Source: Perilla frutescens
Lineage: Eukaryota > Streptophyta > Magnoliopsida > Lamiales > Lamiaceae
Length of the DNA stretch: 64,000 bases
Direction: 5' to 3'
Assembly (NCBI GenBank): GCA_026008535.1
Contig: BRKX01000014.1
Span: 46,816,506-46,880,505 of the forward strand
Positions 37,397 to 47,307 of the stretch are shown here, in pieces; positions within the stretch are counted from its first letter, which is position 1, and every line of letters begins with the position of its first letter. A model generated the notes under the pieces. That model was given only the letters and a program-made list of their open reading frames with translations. It ran no database searches and was not told the DNA's origin. Position numbers and translations under genes: made by a program.

Positions 37397-37890
37397 GTGC
37401 ACATTTCTTAAGAATGATATGGTGCAATTTTAAAAAATATTAGCAAAATTTAAGATTTATATATATATATATATATATATCAATAATAATAAGATATTAA
37501 ATACGTGAAATCGAAGATCACTTTTGATTATTTTGAGATTTGTAGTATTTATTGGGATTTGGCATTGAGTTATTTATTGAACGCATTTTACCTTTGACTA
37601 TGTAGACATTGGTTAATTATACCAGATAATTAAATAATGTGAGTAGAAAAACGTCTTGTCATTTTAAATCAAGACCAATCAAGCACACTCGCCAAAAAAT
37701 TAAAAATCAAAATAAAATGATAAAGAAGAAAATAAAAATGATGAGTCAAAGTCGAACCAACCATCTTATGCATTTAATAATTACCCATAGTGATCATGTT
37801 ATTTTAAAATTGCGTTTCATATTATATTATAATTTTTGGATAATGATTACGTTTGTTGTGAAATTCTTGTTATCGCTAGTTAATGTTTGG

Positions 37891-38410
37891 GGAGGGTTAC
37901 GTTGTAATTTTGAAATAGGCGTCTTGCAACAACTAAACTACGTACTAATATCTTTTAGACACCACGTTTAAATCTAATTAATTATAATACCGCGTTTAAA
38001 TTTGTATGAGATTAAACATCTTAAATTTTTCGGGCGAGTTAAATATGACGTATTTGATCTAAAAACTACATTAGCAACCACGTCAACACACACGTATAAC
38101 AAATGACGCATTTTTTGTTACTTTTTCTTCTTTTTTTGTTGAAAAAATCATTTTTTATATATTTATTTATTTCTAAAATATAAAATATATTGAGAAAACT
38201 AATAAAACCAACGTCGTTCGTTACACGTATGTGTTGATGTGGCTACTAACGTGATTTTTAGACCAAATACGTCATACTTAACTCGACGAAAAAATTGGAA
38301 ATGATTAACCCCACACAAATTAAAACGTGATGTTGTAATTGATTAGGTTTAAACGTGGTGTCTAATTTGCAAAAAAGTGGAAATGTGATGATTTATTTAA
38401 CAATTAACCC
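37891..38410. mobile_element. Foldback element, about 0.52 kb, long inverted arms
   Basis: Left arm about 37891-38090 and right arm about 38215-38410 are inverted copies. Shared blocks include TTTAGACACCACGTTTAAA, GTATGACGTATTTG and CATCAACACATACGT. The core is T-rich and contains no ORF. Confidence 0.8.
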
Positions 38411-39487
38411 TATCTTTTATAAAACAGTGCAGGTGAAATTTTGCATGTCTCGAGTTCGAAACTCACGACACTCCTATTATAAAAAAACACACTACTATTA
38501 ATTAAAAGAAAAAAAACCTTGCCACGTAATATTATCAGGTCAAAAAATTGTTTGCCACGTGTCAATAAGCCATTCTTCATACGTGTCACGACTATGAACA
38601 CTAAATTATAATTTGACAATCGATAAGGATAACATTTATATAAAGGTTCGTGATTATGATTTTGTTCAAATTGCTTCCAAGTCTTTGGGATTACTATCCT
38701 TAACAAATATCTATATATTCCATATTTGTACACATTTTCACATTTCTCTCGGCTATATTAAATGTTCCTCATCAAAAAAATTAAATTGGTACAAGTGTTT
38801 TTATATAGTTGGGGGAAGGGAATTCGAAAATTCGATTTTACAGATGAGAAGTTCACCATTAAGTAGGTATGTAATTGAGGCGAGATAAGTATTTTCAAGT
38901 TTAAGTTTGATCATTTATTATTGTGTTGAACTTGAATTTTATTTACCCGACACTTCGAGACCCACAAAGCTTTATTCGAATTGAAGTTAATTGTGCCTTA
39001 ATTTGTTACGTCGTATACACACGTCTTAAATAAGTTAAATATTATTTATGATCAATTGAACACTCACGAAAACATAAATAAATAAAGCGATAAACGAAAC
39101 ACGGCATGATGACCAGTTCGGTGAGAAAACACTTACGTCTAGGGGGCAGTATCCAATCTCAGTGAACAATCCACTATTCATCGTAAGATTTTCTTGAGTT
39201 ATTTATACATACATGATTTCATTTTTATGTCTTTGTATTGCCCTTCACAATCTCTTGATAGATTGAATTGTGAGATACCATCACATCAAATTGTAAGCCT
39301 GAAAAAAAAATTACGCTCGTCCTTACTCATGATATCTCCTGAAATCATGTCACAAAAAATCAAGTTTTCCCTCGACCGTTTTGTCTACATAAAAATACTA
39401 ACTGTTAGAACATAAACAAGAACAACCTATCAAAACATAAACAAATTCACAAAACATATGTAATAAAAACATGTGTTATTATATAAA
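38411..39487. other. AT-rich gap before the pararetrovirus copy
   Basis: No gene supported. A GC-richer patch at 39,080-39,180 resembles decayed repeat DNA but was not assigned. Confidence 0.4.
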
Positions 39488-39682
39488 AATAGACAAAACT
39501 ATTGTGAAAAAAGGAAAAAGAGACAAGTATAGGAGAAAAATAGACAATTTGTATAAAATTGACTTTTCAACCTTGATCCATTTTGCTAAGAAGGCACTTG
39601 TTAAAGTGTCCTAATTGGTGTTTGGATGGTATTTCTTTGTTATTTCTTTATTTTAATTCTATTTTGCCACTTTACATGAAAA

Positions 39683-39694
39683 TGGTATCAGAGC
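39683..39694 (+). promoter_or_regulatory. Pararetroviral primer-binding site (tRNA-Met)
   Basis: TGGTATCAGAGC is the conserved complement of the initiator tRNA-Met 3' end used by Caulimoviridae to prime minus-strand DNA. By convention it marks position 1 of the circular genome. It lies 90 bp before ORF I. Confidence 0.95.
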
Positions 39695-39785
39695 CTAGGT
39701 AATTTTATTTAGGAATAATAATTTATTTATTATTAAAAGTAATATCCTAACGGAGGAGACACCCAGAAAATATGGATCCGAACAA

Positions 39786-40382
39786 TTGTTCGAGATGTTT
39801 TTATTTCAGAAGGTACCTTCAAATTTTGAAGGAACTGGAGGAAAGTCACCAGGAGAGGCTAACCTACTGGAAAGCCCAATACGAAGAGAAATTCCTATCG
39901 GAGTCAAGTCTGGAGGAAATAGAGAAGTGTATTTCCCAAAGACAAGTTCAAATGAACTTGTTAATGGTGAAAAATCTGCTACAATGCGACTTAATGAACC
40001 ATCAACAAAGGGCACACTAAAACCACGGTTGATGGAACAAAGAAACTACGAGATAACTCCCAGATTTAAAGAGATCGTGGCAGACACATCTAAAATCTCA
40101 GAGGATTTACGAGAGATCCAGAAGACGGTACAAAATTACGGAAATCACACGTATGGAGTACCACAAGAAGTAAGGCGAATTTCTATAAAACAAGATGAAA
40201 TTCTAACCATCTTGTTAGAACTTCAAAAGAAGATCCAGACACTAGAATTAAATCAGACATTTTCTAGTAGAAGGAAACCCATCAACTTTGGCAAAGTGAA
40301 TTTCACACCAAAGGCCAAAGAAGAACCCAAGAAATCGAAAGACGAAAGGATTTGCCAATTGTTAAGACAAATCAAAGAATGA
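39786..40382 (+). CDS. Pararetroviral ORF I: coiled-coil protein
   Basis: 198 codons, open. The middle and C-terminal part (from about residue 95) is a heptad-rich helix (DTSKISEDLREIQKTVQNY; EILTILLELQKKIQTLEL), followed by a Lys-rich tail. This resembles the virion-associated or ORF II-type coiled-coil proteins of Caulimoviridae, but a specific match is not claimed. It overlaps the coat-protein frame by 31 bases. An ATG at 39772 opens a different, shorter frame. Confidence 0.65.
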   Translation: MFEMFLFQKVPSNFEGTGGKSPGEANLLESPIRREIPIGVKSGGNREVYFPKTSSNELVNGEKSATMRLNEPSTKGTLKPRLMEQRNYEITPRFKEIVADTSKISEDLREIQKTVQNYGNHTYGVPQEVRRISIKQDEILTILLELQKKIQTLELNQTFSSRRKPINFGKVNFTPKAKEEPKKSKDERICQLLRQIKE

Positions 40383-41872
40383 CGTTCTCCGAAAGGATAG
40401 GATTGGAAGATCTACAAGAATTGGCAGAGTCATTTGCCAATATGAAGATGGTAGATCTGAAGATGAATACAGGAGATGGGGCTTTAATTCCCCGAGGATA
40501 CCATCAGGTACCCCCGGAACAACAAGTACCGCAGGTGCCACCAGCCCAACACCAACAGGAAGGAGGCCCAGCACAAGACGTTCTCATGAGAGCCCGCGAG
40601 GACTTTCATGTTGGAGATCAACACAGGAGAGAGAGGCCCAATATGAACAATCTTACAAGAACTAGGGTGAGGAAACAAATCCCTAAGTTCCGAGATACGC
40701 CTCTGGGGAAAACAAGCCTTGATCCCATACATCCGTATGGACTCATGCTCAATATCGATGATATTGACTTCAAGGACATTGATATGATTATTGATGATTG
40801 GTTATCATCGATGAGAATAGCAGCAGGAACGTTGGATCTAGAAAAGGAGGGATTCATCAAGCTGCTAGAGATGAGTTTGTTGGGTGTAGCCAAAACGTTA
40901 TAGTCAAGAGTTGCACCAGCAGTCAAAGAAGAAACCTTGGAGTCAAAGAAGAACACGGAGATCGTGGATAGAATGGCTTTCTGGTTTAAGCTCACCATTC
41001 TGGGAGCAGACAATTTCGGAAGTGCAGATTCCGAAAAGAGGAAGAATTATTCTCAGGCTATTTTAAACCTGAGGCTGAACAACATGGAGAAGGAGTCAAT
41101 TGACCAATTCTTCAAGTTATACCACATCTACCAATGGAATTCAGATGTGGATGAAAGGGTCTGTGTAGAGATTTTCTTCACGAAGTTCCCGAGTCCCTGG
41201 AAGGAAATGTTCATTAAAAAATACATTCCAGGAGATCCTGACAATGTTGGGAGGAGAATGTCTTTTGTCAAACAAAAGCTAGCTGAATGGTGCGGACAGA
41301 CCATTCTACAAAAGAATTACAAGAGATTAAAGAGGATGAATAAATATTCCCCTCTTGACTGCACAGCCAATGATCTGCCGACCATCATTGGAGGAGAATC
41401 TCAAAGGCCACGGAAGAACAAGAAACACCGAGTTCATCCTTATGCCAAAGAAGAATTCTCAAGAAAAAGGAGCTGGAAACCGAGGAGCAGATGGACTAGG
41501 CAAAAGGCCAGATTTTACAAATCTGGACAAAGAAGGGGTCCTTTCAGAGACAGGACATCACAAAGTTCATCAAGTCGAACTCCCGCGAGGAAAACTTTCA
41601 GAAGAGCCCATACGAGGGCAAATGAAAGTTTTAAAGATTGCAACTGCTGGACTTGCGGTGCAAGAGGACATATTTCGATAGATTGTCCAGAAAAGAGAGG
41701 AGTCAAAAGCTTCGAAGGTGTACCAGACATCGAGGAAGCGGTTTACTACCAAGACTTGGTACAAGTCTACCAATTCGAGGATATACCCTCAGATGAGAGT
41801 ATATACGAAGAAGAAGTATTTAGCAATGAAAGTATTGATGGAAGATCAGACTCTGAATCAGACTGGAGCTGA
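40352..41872 (+). pseudogene. Pararetroviral coat protein, one stop
   Basis: One reading frame, interrupted once by TAG at 40901-40903. The second half has a basic region (GRTRNKKHR-type Lys/Arg runs near 41,400-41,600) and the knuckle CWTCGARGHISIDC (CX2CX4HX4C, near 41,645-41,690), the marker of caulimovirid coat proteins. It is followed by an acidic tail rich in Asp/Glu/Ser. The central region (about 40,980-41,330) contains the conserved capsid-like core segment. Confidence 0.88.
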
Positions 41873-43016
41873 GGTTTTTCATCAAGAGCAAGTGGACGAA
41901 ACTGGATATTCCAGTCAAACCACTATCTCACAAAGCATGATTGACAAAATCATGAACAAGAGCCTTAATATCCAAAGATATCAAGGCTTTTCAGCCGGAC
42001 AGATTGATCAATTGCTCCGCACTTTTAGTCTGAAAAGCAGGAAGCACAATGTAATCTATAAGATTACCAGAAGAGAGATGTCGCTTCCTATAGAGCTTAC
42101 AGGGAATCAAGTTGAGTTACAACTGATTCCATACAGTGACGTTCAAGAAGAGTTGGGAAGGATGAGACCAGAGATAAGGGATACCATATCCTAGATCCAC
42201 ATCGGGGCTGTCCAGATAGTGCTCAAATCCGCACTACCCGCAGGTGTTGATACGCCCATTGATATTGCAATATGCGATAAGCGTATCAAAAATCACAGAG
42301 ATTCCTTGTTAGGAACTATATCAGGAAATCTCTGTGCCAAGCAGATTATAGGGGTAATCTATCCAAAAATATCCTATAATCTGAAAGATAGAGATTTCAG
42401 TCGAGCCCTGACGCTGTACCAAGACTTCAAAAGAAAGGATATCAGCTACGAGGGAAATCGACCATTTTCTTTAACATATCAGGTGTCTTATGCGCTTTCC
42501 AATTCACACCACACAGATTTATTTATGGGAAAGTAGTTCATAGAGATACCGGATGTATTCTCAAAGGTGGCACAGACAATCTACCCAGACAGATCAGAAA
42601 TGCCGCTACCAAGAGAGATAAATATTCGAGTAGGAGACAAACCATTGTTGAAATACAATGAGAGTCTCAAGTTGGAGGGCAAAAGACTGTCATTCCAAGG
42701 AGATAAGATTGTGACAGAGCCATGGACTCAGTCCTCCAGAGGAAGCTTCCAAGGAGATCTCAGGCGACCAAGGCAAGTTAAAATAAAAATTAAATGCCCA
42801 GAAGGTTGGAGAGAGATCGACACAAGGTTTGACAATACAAGATGGGAAAATAATTTTCCTTGCGACGTCCTGTACTGTTTACAGCAACCAGAAGTCGGCC
42901 ACTATAAGGGAACTCTCGATATAGAGGCTATGACAATGGAAGTACGAGGAAGAGCCGGAAGAGAATCAGGAGTCCTAATCTTAGGACTTGACTTCTTAGA
43001 AAGGTTCAAGCCATGA
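41718..43016 (+). pseudogene. Pararetroviral movement protein, two stops
   Basis: One frame with TAG at 42192-42194 and 42534-42536. The segment around 42,205-42,480 (GAVQIVLKSALPAGVDTPID, later RALTLYQDF) matches the 30K movement-protein superfamily, including the conserved aspartate region. These proteins form tubules or enlarge plasmodesmata for cell-to-cell spread. The start is uncertain because the first 150 bases overlap the coat-protein frame; a later ATG near 41,832 is also possible. Confidence 0.85.
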
Positions 43017-43072
43017 GAGCTGAAGGAATATGGGATGATGATCACCTTTAATGGAAAACAACTGGTGATTAT

Positions 43073-45097
43073 ATGACCAGCCCATTCTCCATATACATCT
43101 CAGTAGGGATGTTATACGAGAAATATAAGGCTGAATACTTTGCAGCCTATATCGACTCAGGAGCAGGAATTTGTACTGCAAAAAGAGGAATTTTCCCAGA
43201 AGAATTGGAAGAAGATTTAAATCCAATTGCAGGAAGAGATTTCTCAAAAAGAGTCTTGCTCCTATCTAAGGGAGTGAAGCAGTCGGAAATCTTGATTGGA
43301 GGAGCAGGAGATACACCATGGTATAAGGTGAAACCTCCACCAATCTATTTTCATGATACAGGGGCAGACATTTTGTTAGGAAACAATTTCCTACAAATGT
43401 TCAGAAAGTATACGCAGGACAATACCAACCGGAGACTGATCTTTACGATGATCTGTGATCATAAGATCATTGTCCAGCGGCTAAAAGGGGCATTCAATCG
43501 ACAAATGCCACTACAATTTCGCAGCAAGCGTGGTGATGAAGGACATCTTCGACACCCAAAAATGCAGGACAAAAGAAAATTCGGAGAAGTAGTCCTGAGT
43601 TTTCGTAGGGAAAAGGATCTTGAAGAATAGGAGATCCAAATCCTCAGGCTTCTTTAATATCACATCAAGATATTAAGGAAGAAGCAAAGATATCCCTCGA
43701 AGATGTCAAACGGAAAATAGCTAGAAACTATAATGAAAATCCGCTGGCTTGGTGGGGAAAGAACCAACTCAAAGCAACCTTGAAGGTTAAGGCTGGAAAA
43801 GAGTTTGAGTTCGTTAGATACAAGCCTATCCTGATGAACATCAAAGATCAAAAGGATATGCGAGCAATAATCAAAGAACACCTTGATCTCAAGCTGATTG
43901 AACCAGGGAATTCGCCATACAGCAGCCCCGGATTCTTAGTAAGGAATCATGGTGAGATTAAAAGAGGTAAACCAAGGTTAGTCATTAATTACAAAGGGAT
44001 TAATGACATTCTTGAAGTTTGATGGATATTTTATCCCAAGTAGAGAACATCTTATTAACTGCATACGGAATGCTAGGATATTCTCTAAGTTTGATTGCAA
44101 GTCAGGTTTCTACCAGATTCACATGGAAGAAGAAAGCAAAAGGTTTACGGCCTTTTCAATACCACAAGGGCATTATGTTTGGAATGCAATGCTGATGGGG
44201 TTAGCTAACGCACCCCAAATATTTCAGAGGAAGATGGATAATCTTTTTAAAGATTATTTCTCTTTTATGTTTGTCTATATTGATGATATTCTAATCGCAT
44301 CAAAGAGTATAGAAGAACATCTCAAACATCTGGAGATCTTTGCAGATGTTTGTCATAAAGAGGGCCTTGTGCTGTCAGAAAAGAAGACAGTAATAGCTAC
44401 CCGGAAGATGGAATTTCTGGGAATCGAAGTGGATGAATCAGGAATCATTCTGCAAAATCATATTGTAGAAAAGGTGCAGAAGTTCCCTGATGTCCTTAAA
44501 GAAAAGAAGCAACTGCAGAGTTTTCTGGGAGTTGTCAATTTTGCAGGAATCTTTATAAAAAATCTTGCAAAACACAGAAAGGTGTTCAGTAACCTTCTAA
44601 AGAAGGATACCCCATTTGTATGGACAAACGAACATCAACAAGGAATCAGGAAGCTAAAGGAGATATGCAAAAATCTCCCAAAACTGGCTATAACACAAGA
44701 TGAGGATGAATTGATCCTCTATACAGATGCAAGTGATCATTGGTGGGCATCCGTACTTACAAAGATCACACCCAACGGAGAGGAGCCCTGTAGATATTGC
44801 AGTGGTCTCTTTTCAGATAGCGAGGCCATTCGATGATATATCAATGAAAAGAAGTTCTTTGCAGTTCGGAAGACATTTAAAAAATGGCCTCTGTTTCTCT
44901 TAGCAAAGAAGTTTACTCTAAAAGTTGATAACACACAAGTTAAAGCTTTCTTGAAAAATAAAATTGAATCTAAACCTGAGAAAGCTAGACTAATAAGATG
45001 GCAAGCTGAATGTCAATATTACTTATTTGACATTATTGTGATAAAATCTCATGAAAATATTCTTGCAGATTTCCTAACAAGAGATGGAAGCGATTGA
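43073..45097 (+). pseudogene. Pararetroviral protease-RT-RNase H polyprotein, broken
   Basis: Aspartic protease: YIDSGAG (about 43,150) and a second DTGADILLGNNF (about 43,360). RT: NSPYSSPGFLVRNHGEIKRG (about 43,910) and the YIDDI active site (about 44,275). RNase H: LYTDASDHWWASVL (about 44,720). Breaks: TAG at 43628-43630, one base lost near 43,652, one base gained near 44,016, and TGA at 44834-44836 where copy 2 has TGG. The final TGA at 45095-45097 overlaps the ATG of the next ORF. Confidence 0.93.
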
Positions 45098-45287
45098 GGT
45101 CGATGCCATCATGATTGCGCAGAGGCACTTCACTGAAAACATGGAGTTGCTTCAGCGTGAATGGAACGAGCTGGTTCTTCATGCTGAACAAGCAGGAAGA
45201 ATGCAACAAGTAGACCAGAACAAGGTCAACGAGAGAATACGAGCATGTTGTAAAGACTCAGGGGTAACTCTGGTCAGCTATGCATGA
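45084..45287 (+). CDS. Small pararetroviral ORF between pol and TAV
   Basis: 67 codons, open, starting inside the end of pol (ATG 45084) and ending TGA 45285-45287, so it overlaps both the pol stop and the TAV ATG at 45280. It encodes an amphipathic acidic helix (HFTENMELLQREWNELVLHA). In copy 2 the same frame has an early TAA. The tight overlaps suggest coupled translation (reinitiation), which TAV promotes in related viruses. No family recognised. Confidence 0.55.
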   Translation: MEAIEVDAIMIAQRHFTENMELLQREWNELVLHAEQAGRMQQVDQNKVNERIRACCKDSGVTLVSYA

Positions 45288-46393
45288 ACGCCTCCTCCGG
45301 GCCATCAACTTACCATTGATGAAAGGAGAGTTAGCAGTACCGACCTGTAAAACGGAAGTAGGGGGATTCAAATACCTCTAACACGAGCTCTAAGCCGGTG
45401 ATTTCTAAAGAAACACAGGCCCAAGAGAAAATTGAGGGTCAGGGATCACACTCTGAACCATCAAGTCAACCCAGCACCTCTGGGGTTAAAGAGGGAGAGA
45501 TTAATCTTAGACCCATGACGGGTACCTCTAAGATTAATACTAACAAGTCTGAAGCTTCACCTTGACAGGTTTATCAAGCTAGTTGGGAGAAGCTCTATAC
45601 TAGACAGGGAATCAATCCGTATAAAATAAAGGTTGATATCTCTGGAAAGTACCCAAGGGTATGGATGTTACCAGGAACCAATCCACACGAAGTCAAGCAA
45701 TGGTATGATTTTGGGGCATTAGCTTCAATTCAGACCATGTCACCAGGCTTCCCAGAAATCAAGTGTCTACCAAATTGGATACAGGAAGCTGTGCAAGAGT
45801 CCTGGGCTAATAATGATTTGCTTAGCCGAGGAGATGTTCTTGAGCTATACTTCATCAGTGCTGCTCCGGAACCAACAGGAAAAGAGAATCATGAGGCCTT
45901 TCACTACATAAGGCTTCAAAGGCCAGATTCCAGAAAATGGGGTGATATTAGAACCTCATCTGAAGAAATCCTACTAATCGCCTCCATTACAGAAGATCAA
46001 ATATCGACTAGGCGAGCATGAGGATTTTGGGTCTGTCTCATTGAGATGGACAAAGTCAAGTTCCCATTCAAGTTTTTCCACAATTCTGCGAATGGGTCAT
46101 TCCTGTTAAATACCATGACAGGGAGAACAACGAGATTTGCTGAGGATCTGTTCAAGAAGAAAAGGTCCTTGATATGGGAGAACAAGCTTACTATGGGCAA
46201 AGAAACCCATCGCAAGTACTGCAACATGGCTCATTTTGGACAATGGGATAATCGAGTATGCTCGGATTGCCAGAACCAGAAGGAGCCAGAGTTCGGAAAA
46301 GGGTTCCGTCCAAGGATGGAACGAAAGCGAGTTGGGGAGGATAAGCATCCAATGCTGAAAGCAAGGATGCCAAGAGCCCCACCAAAAAAGTAG
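45280..46393 (+). pseudogene. Pararetroviral TAV-like (ORF VI type) protein, broken
   Basis: Homologous to the intact ORF at 55545-56657. Breaks compared with that copy: an extra G near 45,362 (frame change), TGA at 45563-45565 and TGA at 46019-46021, each at a TGG codon of copy 2. The conserved core includes SGKYPRVWMLPGTNPHEVKQ, and the C-terminus ends in a CX2C pair (VCSDCQNQ) and basic tail. Position after RT-RNase H and before the promoter matches transactivator/viroplasmin genes. Confidence 0.75.
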
Positions 46394-46611
46394 TTTCCCG
46401 ACAAGGGAAGGTGGAGACATGTGATTACAGATCATGTGACCCAAAAGAAGAGGCCACTAGCACCAAACGACAAAGTCTGAATGGTCCAACACAAGAGGCA
46501 CATGATGCCATTAATTGTGGGTACCTCCACCCACAACCACTTTCACTTGAGGATAAAGGGAACCGGGCCTGACCACTAATTCAAAAGGAAGTGTCGGCAG
46601 AAAGGGCCACT

Positions 46612-46870
46612 CACGTGAATTGCAGAGCTAAATAATGGAGTTGGTGAAATAGAAGGATTGTCCTTCTATAAAACGAGAAACTGGAGGAAGCATAGGGCAT
46701 CGAACATTTTCCTATCTTTCTTTAAAATTGTAATAGTTATAATATTTTGAGTATTCTTAGTTTATGAGCGTGGTAAGGATTCTAGCTACCATGTGTAGCT
46801 AAACAAGTTTGTCTCCTCCCCAAAAGGAGATTTACTTATTATAATAAATGTTTTATTATTCCTAAATAAA
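46612..46870 (+). promoter_or_regulatory. Pararetroviral pregenomic promoter and poly(A) signal
   Basis: A CACGTG G-box (46612-46617) precedes a TATAAAA box (46677-46683), and AATAAA lies at 46865-46870, about 155-160 bases after the expected start. Caulimoviridae place the poly(A) signal about this far downstream of the start, so it is bypassed on the first pass and used on the second. Inferred from sequence only. Confidence 0.75.
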
Positions 46871-47307
46871 ATCAAGGCTTTTGCTCATCACTTGTGTTTA
46901 CCATATATATTTTCTATAAACCAAAGGAGTATTCTACACTCCGGGTAGGAAACGAACGAGGGTTGTGCTGTTTGTTACTGAAGGAATTCGTGTCTGGAAT
47001 CCATAAGTTGCGATCGTGTGGTTTGGCAAGGCCTGTAAAAATCCGGCGGATTACCCGGCAACATTCCGGTCAAAAAGGTATGAATTTGGTTTATAGTTTA
47101 ATGTATTTGATTTACGGAAGCATGATGGGCCTGATATGGTCGTAATGGACTATTTCCATTTGATTATGAAAGTGGCATATTAGAATGAATAGTAAAGAAA
47201 CTATCTTAAGGGTATACTAGTCATTTATCACTCAAATTGCCTATAAAACTACTATGTTTTAAATCTTGCCCTTTTGTCTCAATCCTTATTTACTTTTGTC
47301 TATATAT

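Larger units (their letters stand above)
39488..47307 (+). mobile_element. Endogenous pararetrovirus (Caulimoviridae), near full length, copy 1
   Basis: About 7.8 kb with Caulimoviridae order: tRNA-Met primer site, coiled-coil ORF, coat protein with CCHC knuckle, movement protein, protease-RT-RNase H, small ORF, TAV-like ORF, promoter, poly(A) signal. Coat protein before movement protein on separate ORFs recalls cavemo- and solendovirus-like layouts; genus is not assigned. There is no integrase, as expected. At least four stops and three frame changes inactivate it. Ends are defined only by inverted arms (39488-39575 and 47218-47307); no target duplication was recognised. Confidence 0.92.

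Noticed and set aside
37639..37971. 110-codon plus-strand ORF
   Set aside because: Low-complexity Lys/Ile-rich frame running into the foldback element at 37891; no support.
39488..47307. Reading the pararetrovirus as a Ty3/gypsy retrotransposon
   Set aside because: No integrase, no LTR pair, presence of a 30K-type movement protein and a TAV-like ORF, and the Caulimoviridae gene order.
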